39,901 bases of DNA from contig JADKCY010000016.1 of the NCBI GenBank assembly GCA_016718605.1, positions 1 through 39,901 of the forward strand, written 5' to 3'. Origin of the DNA: Lysobacterales bacterium. GTDB lineage: Bacteria; Pseudomonadota; Gammaproteobacteria; Xanthomonadales; Xanthomonadaceae. The position numbers were made by a program, and so were the translations under genes. A model generated the notes under the pieces. It made no database searches. It saw only the letters and a program-made list of their open reading frames with translations, and had not been told where the DNA came from. How positions within the stretch are numbered: the stretch's first letter is position 1; each line of letters begins with the position of its first letter. Positions 5,703 to 13,739 of this stretch are shown here, piece after piece.

Positions 5703-5945
5703 GGCGTGGCTGGCGTGCCGTGCTGGTGCGGAATGTAGGGTGAAAATCCTGCGTGCGTCACCAGTGAAACGCCCGCCAAACTTGATACCACGCCCGAATC
5801 TAGGGCAAGCCCGCGCAAGCGTGGCTCTGAGGATGTGTTGCCGCGTGTCGCTATACCATCGGCCATGATGTGAAGTCCCGTCAGAAGCGCGAAAAGAGCC
5901 GAGCGCGGCAATCCAGCATACAAAGCCCCAGCGGGGCAGGGAGTT
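5703..5945 (+). ncRNA. Long structured leader RNA, HEARO/omega-RNA-like, no associated nuclease gene
   Basis: About 240 untranslated bases start at the promoter and end in the ribosome site of the next gene. Visible stems: GGCGTGG (5703-5709) with CCACGCC (5788-5794); TGGCG (5711-5715) with CGCCA (5774-5778); CTGGTG (5723-5728) with CACCAG (5759-5764), capped by GTAGG...CCTGC; TTGCCGCG (5838-5845) with CGCGGCAA (5904-5911); and a final GCCCC/GGGGC hairpin near 5925-5937. Single-stranded-looking motifs GTAGGGTGAAAATCC, GTGAAGTCCCGTCAGAAG and GCGGCAATCC match my recollection of the HEARO family, the omega RNA of IscB nucleases. No IscB gene is present here. The class assignment is from memory and needs a covariance-model search; that it is a structured RNA is more certain. 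Confidence 0.55.
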
Positions 5946-5953
5946 GATAGCAC

Positions 5954-6196
5954 ATGCAGATTGATCCATTCGTGGCGGTTGCAATTCTAGGGCTTGTGAA
6001 CTTCGTGAAGTCGTTCGGCGTGGAAGGCAAGGCGGCTACACTGGCGGCAATGTTGATCGGCGTGGTGTTGTCGGTTGCATCCAAACTGTTTCCAGCCGAT
6101 GTTGTGCAAGTAGCGCTGATTGGCCTATTGAGCGGGCTTGCGGCGTCGGGCTTTTACGACATTGGCAACATGATCGGCGTCAAGGCGGCTAAGTAG
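5954..6196 (+). CDS. Small two-helix membrane protein, probable holin
   Basis: 80 aa with hydrophobic segments at about residues 6-20 (FVAVAILGLVNFVKSF) and 28-70 (LAAMLIGVVLSVASK, VALIGLLSGLAASG) and a short Lys-ending tail. Size, hydrophobicity and position directly before the lysin genes fit a holin, which forms lesions in the inner membrane to release lysins. AGGGAG upstream of the ATG belongs to the 3' end of the structured RNA, so its folding may affect translation. The assignment rests on position and topology, not a named family. Confidence 0.55.
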   Translation: MQIDPFVAVAILGLVNFVKSFGVEGKAATLAAMLIGVVLSVASKLFPADVVQVALIGLLSGLAASGFYDIGNMIGVKAAK

Positions 6197-6233
6197 TCGC
6201 CTTTTTCGTTCGGGTGTCCTCCTCCTGTGGGTG

Positions 6234-6268
6234 GCCGCCGTCATGGTCTGGGCAACTGTGACGGCGGC
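6234..6268 (+). other. Intercistronic hairpin
   Basis: GCCGCCGTCA (6234-6243) pairs perfectly with TGACGGCGGC (6259-6268). It lies between two membrane-protein genes and abuts the GAGGTGG ribosome site of the second. There is no T-run, so regulation of translation or mRNA stability is more likely than termination. Confidence 0.5.
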
Positions 6269-6279
6269 GAGGTGGTTAA

Positions 6280-6573
6280 ATGCTAGTCGGTTCTGACATC
6301 ATCGCACATCAATTTCTTGTGCCGTCAATCGTTACGGCGCTTTTTGCGTTACTGTCGGCAAGCATCAAAGTCTATGAGTATCGCGGGCATTATGATTTGA
6401 GCGTGGTAGTTTCGATTTTGTCACGGCTTGCGCTGGGCCTGCTGTACCTGTCAGATGTTACTGTGATCAATGACCGCGTGATTGCAATTCGATTCGCGCT
6501 GACAATGTTATTTGCGGCGGAAGTCATGCGGCAAGGTCTTAAACACGTTGGCAAAAGGTACGGCGACAAGTGA
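6280..6573 (+). CDS. Membrane protein in the lysis block
   Basis: 97 aa with three hydrophobic segments (about 8-27, 42-58 and 67-82) separated by charged turns (YEYRGHYD, NDRVIAIR) and a basic tail (KHVGKRYGDK). It resembles multi-pass holin or antiholin-type proteins and lies between the putative holin and a coiled-coil membrane protein. It could be a second holin, an antiholin, or an unrelated phage membrane protein. The stop overlaps the next start (GTGA), so the genes are coupled. Confidence 0.5.
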   Translation: MLVGSDIIAHQFLVPSIVTALFALLSASIKVYEYRGHYDLSVVVSILSRLALGLLYLSDVTVINDRVIAIRFALTMLFAAEVMRQGLKHVGKRYGDK

Positions 6574-7112
6574 CACCATCGACTGATAATTTCGCGGGCG
6601 TCATCGCTTTGATTCTGTTTGTCATAAAATCGCTATGGGACATTTACCGCGAGAAGAACAAGCCCAAGATTGACAACGCGCAAGCCAATCATACCCAAGC
6701 GCAGGCCGAACTAAGCGAAGCGCAGGCCGATAAAATCAAGGCGGATATTCAGCGAGACGTATTGGCACAGGTTCATTTGGAAAATCAGACATTACGCGAA
6801 ACTGTAGAGCGGCTTAGTGTAGAGTTGGGCAACGAGCGCAAGGCTCGCAAAGATGACAACGAGCGGGCCATGTCGATGATTGCAGAACTACAGACAACAG
6901 TTCGCGAAAAAGACCAGACATTATTCCTGCTGCAAGACGCAATGACAGAGCGCGAGAATAATTTCAACCTTGAAATCTCAAAACGCGATGCGGTAATTGC
7001 TGGCCTACAGTTGCAGATAACGGAAGAAATAGCCAAGCGTGACGAGATTATCGCGGGCTTGCAATTCCAGATAACGGAATTACGGCGCACTCAGGCGGAG
7101 GCTAAAACTTGA
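6570..7112 (+). CDS. N-terminally anchored coiled-coil protein, spanin-like
   Basis: 180 aa from GTG 6570, overlapping the previous stop. One hydrophobic segment (residues 8-23, FAGVIALILFVIKSLW) is followed by about 150 residues of nearly unbroken coiled coil rich in Glu, Gln, Lys and Ala. Near the end a unit repeats: KRDAVIAGLQLQITEE then KRDEIIAGLQFQITEL. An inner-membrane anchor with a periplasmic coiled coil is the plan of Rz-type i-spanins, which fuse the membranes of Gram-negative hosts in the last step of lysis. No embedded Rz1-like lipoprotein was found, so this stays a possibility. Confidence 0.5.
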   Translation: MTPSTDNFAGVIALILFVIKSLWDIYREKNKPKIDNAQANHTQAQAELSEAQADKIKADIQRDVLAQVHLENQTLRETVERLSVELGNERKARKDDNERAMSMIAELQTTVREKDQTLFLLQDAMTERENNFNLEISKRDAVIAGLQLQITEEIAKRDEIIAGLQFQITELRRTQAEAKT

Positions 7113-8083
7113 CCAGTAAATTATCGGTACACGTTGGCGACAAGCCAACAGGACTACGGGACTTCGAGCGCATCGCACGCCCAGCGGTTATCTACTGCCT
7201 AAACAACACGGTAACGCCCCGCAATGCGGACACGATCACAATTCGGCGCGTGCAAAATGACACATGGCATCGACTACCTGACGCGATGGGCCAGCCCAAC
7301 TATTTCAAGCCTGTTAGTCAAGGCGGAATTGATCCGATTGTATCTGCCCGCAATGAGTTGCTTCTGAAAAAGATGTACGTCCCTAAGCGCGGCTGTTTGA
7401 ACTTGATTCAGTTCTGGCAGTTGGGCCATGCCGACTATTACGCGCCATATAACGAGCCTGTGCTGGGCGATTCGGTTGACCATATCGAAAAAGCGCAGTG
7501 GTTGTGCGAGTACACCTGCGAAGCGCTGAAAATTGCGCGGGTGTACGGGTTGCGGTTGGCTATCTTCTCATTCGCAAGCGGCACACCACACCCTGACACA
7601 CTGCCACATCTCGCGCCGGCTGTCGGCCTGTGCGCTGACTATGACGGCCTTATTGACTTGCACGAGTACGGCATCGACGGCCCGCTGATGTCTGCGCCGT
7701 CAAGTGGGGCGTTAGGTTATCGTCGCTTCCATGACGCCTTCGATGATTGCCCCGATATTGTTATCAGCGAAGCAAGCGCGGGCGGCGGATATGATACCGA
7801 CATGGGCCTGAGCGGCGCGGCGTGGGTGGCTGACATGGCCGCGTATGGCCGCGAGTTGATGCGCGATGATTACGTGATCGGCGCGTGCGCTTTCCAGTTG
7901 GATCAAGGCAAAGAGTCAAGCATCCCGTATGATGTTTTGATTCAATACGCAGACGCGGCGGCAAGCCTGAATCAACCAACTGTACCGCCAGAAATGGTTC
8001 GCGTATCTGTGAACATTCACCGGCAGTACATCACAGAGTTGACGGCGTGGGCTAACGAGCGCGGCGGGACGGTGACGGCGTGA
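7109..8083 (+). CDS. Clan GH-A glycoside hydrolase-like endolysin
   Basis: 324 aa from TTG 7109, which overlaps the preceding stop (TTGA). Motifs fit a TIM-barrel retaining glycosidase: YNEP with Glu116 as acid/base, LHEYG at 185-189, and VISEAS with Glu221 as nucleophile. These are the strand-4 and strand-7 glutamates of clan GH-A. A short C-terminal helical region follows. There is no signal peptide, so it would need the holin to reach peptidoglycan. Placed between the coiled-coil protein and a C39-like peptidase, it is best read as a cell-wall glycosidase. It could instead act on a host capsule or polysaccharide. Confidence 0.6.
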   Translation: MTSKLSVHVGDKPTGLRDFERIARPAVIYCLNNTVTPRNADTITIRRVQNDTWHRLPDAMGQPNYFKPVSQGGIDPIVSARNELLLKKMYVPKRGCLNLIQFWQLGHADYYAPYNEPVLGDSVDHIEKAQWLCEYTCEALKIARVYGLRLAIFSFASGTPHPDTLPHLAPAVGLCADYDGLIDLHEYGIDGPLMSAPSSGALGYRRFHDAFDDCPDIVISEASAGGGYDTDMGLSGAAWVADMAAYGRELMRDDYVIGACAFQLDQGKESSIPYDVLIQYADAAASLNQPTVPPEMVRVSVNIHRQYITELTAWANERGGTVTA

Positions 8084-8634
8084 ATTATCCTATCTACTCA
8101 CAGCGTGATCCGAAATGGTCTAACTTCCCGCTTGGCGCAAATGAGGCGGCTAGTTCGTCGTCTCTGGGGGCTTACGGTTGCGCCGTGACGGCCATTGCCC
8201 AAAAGTTATCAATCATGGGCTTCCTGTCCACGCCTGTGCTTGTGCAAACGTCTCTCAAAGTGAATCGCGCCTATGGTGGCCGCACGGCTAACCTTGTCAT
8301 GTGGGGGCGTGTCAGTGACGCATTCCCGCAACTGACTTACAACGGTCGGGCAGACTTTCCTAATGTGCCATTGCCGCCTAACGTGATGAAGATGATTCGT
8401 GACAGGCTTGCGCTTGGCAACCCTGTTATAGCCTACGTGGACGCAAGCCAACACGAGCGCGGGTTGCAGCAACATTTCGTATTGATTGAGGCTGAACTAG
8501 AATCAGGCTTCGTCATTCTCAATCCGTGGAACGGCAAGCGCGAATCATTACGCGCCTACGGCAAGACTGACGAGATCTCAATTTGTGGGTGTGTGTGGCT
8601 TGACCCGTCATATGATAAGAGGCAAGCCGCGTAA
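8080..8634 (+). CDS. C39-like cysteine peptidase, probable second lysin
   Basis: 184 aa from GTG 8080, overlapping the glycosidase stop. The papain-like order is clear: YPIYSQRDPKW at the start (the peptidase C39_2 signature), LGAYGCAVTA with Cys34, QQHFVLIEA with His132 and LNPWNG with Asn148. Proteins of this family cleave peptide bonds and are common in phage endolysins, where they cut peptidoglycan cross-links. Paired with the adjacent glycosidase it would give two bond specificities for lysis. No wall-binding domain is seen. Confidence 0.65.
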   Translation: MNYPIYSQRDPKWSNFPLGANEAASSSSLGAYGCAVTAIAQKLSIMGFLSTPVLVQTSLKVNRAYGGRTANLVMWGRVSDAFPQLTYNGRADFPNVPLPPNVMKMIRDRLALGNPVIAYVDASQHERGLQQHFVLIEAELESGFVILNPWNGKRESLRAYGKTDEISICGCVWLDPSYDKRQAA

Positions 8635-8636
8635 TC

Positions 8637-9425
8637 ATGCCGAAAACCGCGCTATGGTTCTACATCGGTGATACGCACGTATTGAGCGATACAGGGCTGG
8701 CGATTGACGGGTACGAAATAGGCTCAAAGGAAAAGAAGCCATACGTCTGCGGTGATTCTCAAAAGTGGTTAATGAGCGCGTGGCGTGACGCTGTAGAGTT
8801 TATCGAGTTGGCATCACTGGATTATCGCGTCGGCATTGGTTTTGGTGGCGACATCAAAGACGGCACGCAACATCACGGCAGCACGCAGACGCACGGCACA
8901 CCGGAAGATCAGCGGCAAATGTCGTTTGAGTTACTTAAGCCGCTGGTATCTGTAGCGACATGGGCGTATGGTATATTAGGCACAGAGGCACACACCGGGC
9001 CGCAAGGTGATGACGACCGCGCTATTTACACCATGTTGGGCATAGACTATTACGATAAACTAGAAGCGCAAATTGAAGGCCATACGGTGCTACACGCTCA
9101 TCACGGCGTACCCGTTGGCACACGCGATCACACCATCGAATCCGGCGCGATTAGTTTACTCAAAGACATTCAGGCACGGCGCAAGGATGAAGGCAAGCCG
9201 CATCCGAGCGCAATCATCGGGCATGATCGGCACAGGTCATTCAGGCCGCTAAACATGCGCGATACATGGATTGCAGTCTGCCCATGTTGGCAACTGCCAA
9301 CCTATTACGGGAATAACTGGCCGTTTTCTGATGTGTCTATCGGCTTCTTGATGTGGGACGTTCAACACAACAAACTTGAGCGCGTGACGTATCGGCAGGA
9401 GTCGCATGTCAAGCGATTCATTTAG
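8637..9425 (+). CDS. Calcineurin-like metallophosphoesterase
   Basis: 262 aa. The five metal-site blocks appear in order: GDTH (11-14), GGDIKDG (70-76), GTEAH (115-119, where most members have GNHD/E), HAHHG (153-157) and GHDRH (195-199). The fold hydrolyses phosphomonoesters or diesters with two metals. The substrate could be nucleic acid, as in other phage and Mre11-like enzymes, but this is not determined. It starts two bases after the peptidase and overlaps the next gene by 20 bases, placing it at the entry to the packaging genes. Confidence 0.7.
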   Translation: MPKTALWFYIGDTHVLSDTGLAIDGYEIGSKEKKPYVCGDSQKWLMSAWRDAVEFIELASLDYRVGIGFGGDIKDGTQHHGSTQTHGTPEDQRQMSFELLKPLVSVATWAYGILGTEAHTGPQGDDDRAIYTMLGIDYYDKLEAQIEGHTVLHAHHGVPVGTRDHTIESGAISLLKDIQARRKDEGKPHPSAIIGHDRHRSFRPLNMRDTWIAVCPCWQLPTYYGNNWPFSDVSIGFLMWDVQHNKLERVTYRQESHVKRFI

Positions 9426-9651
9426 AGTGATAGACGGTAACGCCCCAGCATGGTGGGGGCTGGCAGATAAGCATGTGCCTATTCCGGTTGACGAGTCTCT
9501 AGACTTCACCAACGGCATGTTGCGCGATAGGCTAAGCGTTGACGAGTACAAGGCGCATCGTATCATCAAGCAGATGATTCAGCGCGGAGAGATTGACGCG
9601 GGGCGCATGGTGGGGAAGTATAGGTGGTATAGGGTGATTAAGGCGCAATGA
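9406..9651 (+). CDS. Small winged-helix-like protein
   Basis: 81 aa, overlapping the phosphoesterase by 20 bases and the next gene by four (ATGA). LSVDEYKAHRIIKQMIQRGE followed by MVGKYRWYRV reads like two helices and a beta wing, a small DNA-binding plan. Upstream of terminase it might help packaging or regulation. No family assigned. Confidence 0.5.
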   Translation: MSSDSFRVIDGNAPAWWGLADKHVPIPVDESLDFTNGMLRDRLSVDEYKAHRIIKQMIQRGEIDAGRMVGKYRWYRVIKAQ

Positions 9652-9821
9652 GTGACAAGATCAAAGCCGTAGAGATACGGGCAGAGATACGGCAGATAAA
9701 GACGATGGCTGACGGTTCGATCAATGTCATCTTGAATCTGCCCGAAGATTGCAAGCCGATGGTCAAGGTATTACTAGATTGGCAAGGGCTGGAAGTCAAA
9801 GCCGTGATAGCCAAAGAATGA
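9648..9821 (+). CDS. Small protein of unknown function
   Basis: 57 aa, start overlapping the preceding stop as ATGA. An N-terminal charged helix (DKIKAVEIRAEIRQIKTM) is followed by strands (SINVILNLPED, MVKVLLDWQGLEVKAVI). It lies 19 bases before the small terminase gene. No motif recognised; coupling and codon pattern support a real gene. Confidence 0.5.
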   Translation: MSDKIKAVEIRAEIRQIKTMADGSINVILNLPEDCKPMVKVLLDWQGLEVKAVIAKE

Positions 9822-9840
9822 ATAAATCAGAGTTATCAAT

Positions 9841-10122
9841 ATGCCTAGAGGCGGGGCGCGTCCCGGCGCTGGTAGAAAATCAAAAGCGGAAACGCTACAA
9901 CTTGACAAACTTCTTGACGAGTGCGTGAGTGACGATGACATCAAGGAGTTGTTTCGCGTTCTGGTACGAAACGGCAAGCGCGGCAATATCAATGCAATCA
10001 TGGCGCTGTTCGCTTACCGCTACGGCAAGCCTAAAGAGAGACTAGAATTAAGTGGCGACGAAGAAAGGCCGATCACAGTCAGAATCGTTAAGGCAAGCCA
10101 ATCACGACTTAGTGATCAATGA
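9841..10122 (+). CDS. Terminase small subunit-like protein
   Basis: 93 aa. It opens with MPRGGARPGAGRK, the glycine/arginine-rich start common to many phage small terminases, followed by helices suited to DNA binding and oligomerisation (LQLDKLLDECVSDDDI). Small terminase recognises phage DNA and recruits the large subunit. The gene overlaps TerL by 71 bases if TerL begins at GTG 10052, or 11 bases if at GTG 10112. Confidence 0.65.
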   Translation: MPRGGARPGAGRKSKAETLQLDKLLDECVSDDDIKELFRVLVRNGKRGNINAIMALFAYRYGKPKERLELSGDEERPITVRIVKASQSRLSDQ

Positions 10123-11329
10123 CGCCTATGATCCGCACCTTGACAACTCGTCACGCTTGCAAATATACTACGGCGGGTCATCGTCTGGTAAGTCGGTATT
10201 TCTAGCACAACGGGCGGTATTAGACGTTCTGCAAGGCCGCCGAAATTATCTAGTGTGTCGCGCTGTTGGGCGAACAATCCGCAAATCTGTGATGAACGAA
10301 ATCAAGAAAGTCATCACTGATGCGGGGCTGGGCCTGCTCTTTAACACAAACAAGTCAGATGGCATAATCACATGCGCGAACGGTTATCAGATTTTATTCG
10401 CTGGCCTAGATGACACTGAGAAAATAAAATCCATGACGCCTGAGAAGGGCGTTATCACTGACATCTGGGTAGAGGAAGCAACCGAAACCGATCAGGATGC
10501 AATCAAGCAACTGACGAAACGGCAGCGCGGCGGCGATGAAGCAACAGCCAAGCGGCTAACACTGTCATTCAATCCAATCTATAAAACACACTGGATTTAT
10601 CAAGACTATTTCGCCCGTATCGCGTGGGCCGATGACCAGACGCGCTATACATCGCCTGAGTTGTCTATCTTAAAGACAACGTACAAAGATAACCAATTCT
10701 TAACGGGCGCGGACCGGGCCGACTTGGAGAATGAGACAGACGAATACTACCGCGACGTTTACACGCTGGGCAAGTGGGGCGTGTTGGGCGATGTCATTTT
10801 CAAGAACTGGCGCGTGGAAGATTTATCCAGCATGGCCGCGCAATTCACGAATCATCGCAACGGGTTAGACTTTGGTTTCGCGTCTGACCCTGCGGCCTTA
10901 GCTGTGACGCACTATGACAAGGCGCGCAAGACGATCTATATTTACGATGAACTATATGAGCGCGGCCTGACGAATGACGCGCTTGCGCCTGAAATCAAAT
11001 CACGAATCGGCAGTCAGTATGTGGTGTGCGATAGCGCAGAGCCTAAGAGTATCGCAGAACTTAACGGGCATGGCGTCAATGCGATAGCGGCTAAAAAGGG
11101 CAAGGATAGTGTAAACTTCGGTATCCAGTGGCTACAACAGCAGACTATCGTCATAGATTCAAAGTGCGTTAGTGCGCGAAACGAGTACAGCGTTTATCAG
11201 TGGAAGAAAGACAAAGACGGCAACAGCCTGAAAACACCGATTGACAAGAACAATCATTTGATTGACGCGACACGCTACGCATACGAAGATGAAACCGATG
11301 TAGGTCCGTCGATTATCGGCTGGGACTGA
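10052..11329 (+). CDS. terL: Terminase large subunit (PBSX/Terminase_3 type)
   Basis: 425 aa. ATPase: Walker A GGSSSGKS at 41-48 and Walker B with catalytic Glu (DIWVEEATE) at 137-145. Nuclease: GLDFGFASDP with Asp273, VVCDSAE with Asp327, and HLIDATRYA near 408. The protein pumps DNA into the prohead and cuts it. The PBSX-like type usually packages by headful, which agrees with the circular map. Start GTG 10052 gives the longest form. GTG 10112 (VINDAYD...) is equally possible, because homology to the family seems to begin there; neither has a strong ribosome site. Confidence 0.9.
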   Translation: MATKKGRSQSESLRQANHDLVINDAYDPHLDNSSRLQIYYGGSSSGKSVFLAQRAVLDVLQGRRNYLVCRAVGRTIRKSVMNEIKKVITDAGLGLLFNTNKSDGIITCANGYQILFAGLDDTEKIKSMTPEKGVITDIWVEEATETDQDAIKQLTKRQRGGDEATAKRLTLSFNPIYKTHWIYQDYFARIAWADDQTRYTSPELSILKTTYKDNQFLTGADRADLENETDEYYRDVYTLGKWGVLGDVIFKNWRVEDLSSMAAQFTNHRNGLDFGFASDPAALAVTHYDKARKTIYIYDELYERGLTNDALAPEIKSRIGSQYVVCDSAEPKSIAELNGHGVNAIAAKKGKDSVNFGIQWLQQQTIVIDSKCVSARNEYSVYQWKKDKDGNSLKTPIDKNNHLIDATRYAYEDETDVGPSIIGWD

Positions 11330-11340
11330 GTGAGGAAAAC

Positions 11341-12534
11341 ATGGCAGGACTTTACACACTGAGCAATAACGGCGTTAAAATGTCCATCGGTGAACTTGAC
11401 CGCTTGATGGATGAGGCGATTGGCATCAACGCTGGCAAGATGACGCCTATTCAAGCCATGACTGTGCCTCTAGCGTTTCGTGCCGTCGATATGATTGCGG
11501 GGGCTGTGTCGCGTATGCCGTATTACATCGAAGATAGCGCAGAGAATGACGTAATCGACGAATCAACCCCGCGCTATTGGTCTGAGTTGATGTACAAACT
11601 GACGGCGTCGCTGTTGCTGTTCAACGGCGCGTATTGCCTGAAAGAGTCTAACCAGTTCGGCCTAAACTCGCGGTATCGTTTTCTGCCTAGCCCGTTGGTG
11701 CGGTGGGATACCAGCAAAGGCGAGATTACGCGGTTTGAGTACAATGTCGATGGTGTGTGGACAAATATCCCAAACTTCGATAAGTCTCTACTGTGGTGGT
11801 GGTGGCCCAACTTAACCAGCGAAGTCGGCCCCGGCGTCGGGCCGATGAATGCCGCATTGCAAGACATCGGGCTGGCGTCGTCACTGACGTACTTTGCAGA
11901 GTCCTATTTTAGTCGCGGCGGATTCCCGCTGACAATCCTCATCACAGAGGGCAATATCTCTGAGCCTGAAAAAGTGCTGTCATGGTGGAATGCGATGGTA
12001 CGCGGTGCGCGGCAAGCATTCAAGGCTATTCTGCTAACCAACAAGATCACGCCTACAGTTATCGGTTCAAACATCAAAGACACAATTGCGCCTGAGTTGT
12101 ACAGTCAGGCCGCGCACAACGTAGCAATCGCGTTCGGTATTCCGTTGTCCCTGTTGCTGAGTGACGCGGCGAACTATGCGACGGCGCTGGGCGATCATGT
12201 GCGATTCTACACTGAGTTGATTATCCCGCTGGCAGAGCGCATTTTCGAGCAGTGGAACGAGCGCGTATATGAGCCGCAAGGCTTAGAGATTGAATGCGAC
12301 CCTAGCCAACTCGAAATCATGCAAGCCTACCAACTTGAAACGGCGGCGGCTGTTGTGGCCGTTGTTGGTAAGCCTGTCTTGACAGTCGATGAAGGCCGCG
12401 AGATTCTAGGTTACGACCCTATGGAAGATGACGCGCTAGACGAGCCACAAGAAGCGCAACCAGCGCAACCCGTAGCCGAACAACCCGCCACGCCCGAGCC
12501 TGTCACGGAGTCGCCTGACGAGATGGCAGGATGA
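11341..12534 (+). CDS. HK97-type portal protein (C-terminus lost to a frameshift)
   Basis: 397 aa. Portal-family core: ..NAGKMTPIQAMTVPLAFRAV at the start, the KLTASLLLFNGAYC and YRFLPSPLVRWD regions, the GFPLTILITEGNIS central part and FGIPLSLLLSDAANYAT. Portals form the dodecameric DNA gate at the capsid vertex. The frame stops after a Pro-rich linker (PEPVTESPDEMAG). Directly downstream, in the +1 frame, lies WQDDAIETERKALRR...DGKPFAFRSD, which looks like the usual portal C-terminal segment. A one-base change near 12520-12530 probably broke the gene or the sequence. AGTGAGGAAAAC lies before the ATG. Confidence 0.85.
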   Translation: MAGLYTLSNNGVKMSIGELDRLMDEAIGINAGKMTPIQAMTVPLAFRAVDMIAGAVSRMPYYIEDSAENDVIDESTPRYWSELMYKLTASLLLFNGAYCLKESNQFGLNSRYRFLPSPLVRWDTSKGEITRFEYNVDGVWTNIPNFDKSLLWWWWPNLTSEVGPGVGPMNAALQDIGLASSLTYFAESYFSRGGFPLTILITEGNISEPEKVLSWWNAMVRGARQAFKAILLTNKITPTVIGSNIKDTIAPELYSQAAHNVAIAFGIPLSLLLSDAANYATALGDHVRFYTELIIPLAERIFEQWNERVYEPQGLEIECDPSQLEIMQAYQLETAAAVVAVVGKPVLTVDEGREILGYDPMEDDALDEPQEAQPAQPVAEQPATPEPVTESPDEMAG

Positions 12535-12781
12535 CGCAATCGAGACAGAGCGCAAGGCATTGCGCCGCTACGCTCACAACCGATTGCGCGACGGCAAGCC
12601 GTTTGCGTTTCGATCGGACGTTATCGGACTGCCAGAGATTGAGGCTATCAAATCATGCGCCACGCATGAAGCGATTGACGCGCTAGACCTGACCAACGTC
12701 AAGCGCGGGCCTGAGTTGGCGGAGTTGATTGACGCGATCAACGCGGCGCGGGAAGAACTAAAGGCGGTTGCGAATGCCTGA
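12533..12781 (+). pseudogene. Displaced portal C-terminal segment
   Basis: In frame from 12533 it reads DDAIETERKALRR, then HNRLRDGKPFAFRSDVIGLP and an acidic helical end. HK97-like portals end with a K-A-[LV]-[KR]-R...GK...F-S-[DE]-x-I pattern of this kind. The segment has no good start codon (TTG 12560 is the only near candidate), which favours it being the tail of the portal gene shifted by one base. Restoring the frame would extend the portal to about 480 aa. Confidence 0.6.
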
Positions 12782-13055
12782 CATACTACACGCTGACTTG
12801 ATTGTGCGCGGAATGAGTGATTATGATGTGGCCGTCATTCTTGGAGAGTTTGCGTCAGTAAGCGATACTAGCAGTCCATTTTTAATCCTGTTAAAGAATG
12901 CGTCGGCGTCATTTGAGATAAGGCGCGGCGGAGACTTGACTTGTCAAGTCGTGATGGATAGGATTAGTCAAGGCGATATTTCAATCGGAAATGCGATAGA
13001 ACGCCTAAAAACATCGCAAGGGCTGTCAATTATCAGAGAGGAAATCAATGCCTGA
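12774..13055 (+). CDS. Small head-region protein, unknown
   Basis: 93 aa from ATG 12774, overlapping the end of the portal segment. It is a mixed alpha/beta sequence: an N-terminal SDYDVAVILGEFASV region, a strand-rich middle (SFEIRRGGDLTCQVVM) and a helical end. Located between portal and MuF genes; could be a regulator or head accessory protein. No family recognised. Confidence 0.5.
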   Translation: MPDILHADLIVRGMSDYDVAVILGEFASVSDTSSPFLILLKNASASFEIRRGGDLTCQVVMDRISQGDISIGNAIERLKTSQGLSIIREEINA

Positions 13056-13739
13056 CACCTCGGCGGCTATCATGCGCCTGTCGGTTGCCATTGAAGCGGC
13101 GGCTGATTACGCGGCTAGGCTTGCGCCTGTCGGTCCGTCAAGTCTGTGCGCGAATACAAGTCCACCCGCGCTGAGTATCGGCAGTCAATCGAGGATGCGT
13201 TATTCGACTACTTCACAGGCGATAGCGCGGTGACATCGTATCGCTCGGCCATGCAACGCGCAATGAGTGACGCATTTCTGAGCGCGTACGAAGTGGCCTA
13301 CACTGACGGCGGGGCAGAGTTACCGCTTGATGAGGATGCACTAGAATGGCTGGCCGCTCGGCAGGATGCTGAGCTAAGCCACATCAAAGAACTATTCGCA
13401 ACCCTGAAAGATATGAGGGCGCAATATCGCGCTAAAGAGATCACAACGGCAGATGTCAAGGCAGAAATTGAGCGGCGGCGCGACGGCTATAGCGCCACGC
13501 TGGATAGCGTTTATGTCACTGGCAAGATGTTTGCGCAGGCCAACAAGATGGTAACGTGGCAGTATGGCGAGACAGAACACTGCGATACATGCGCAAGTCT
13601 TAACGGCAAGCGGCATCGTGCCAAGTGGTTCATCTCGCGTGACTACATCCCGCGCAAGCCGGGGGCGGCGATGGACTGCGGCGGGTATCGTTGCCAGTGT
13701 TCGCTGTTAGATGACAAGGGCAAAGAGATTACACTGTGA
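13048..13739 (+). pseudogene. MuF-like minor head protein, frameshifted
   Basis: Two frames make one protein. ATG 13048 begins MPDTSAAIMRLSVAIEAAAD and runs to about 13140; the rest is in another frame from VREYKSTRAEYRQS to the stop at 13739. The C-terminal HCDTCASLNGKRHRA...GGYRCQCSL is the cysteine/histidine module of Mu gpF-type head-morphogenesis proteins, which sit on the portal and may be ejected with DNA. One missing base near 13138-13145 would explain the split. The downstream part alone could start at GTG 13146 (197 aa). Overlaps the previous gene by eight bases. Confidence 0.7.

Noticed and set aside
5703..5945. Cobalamin riboswitch
   Set aside because: Some resemblance (GGTG...AATCC) but the conserved GCCACTG box and kissing-loop elements are absent; HEARO-like motifs fit better.
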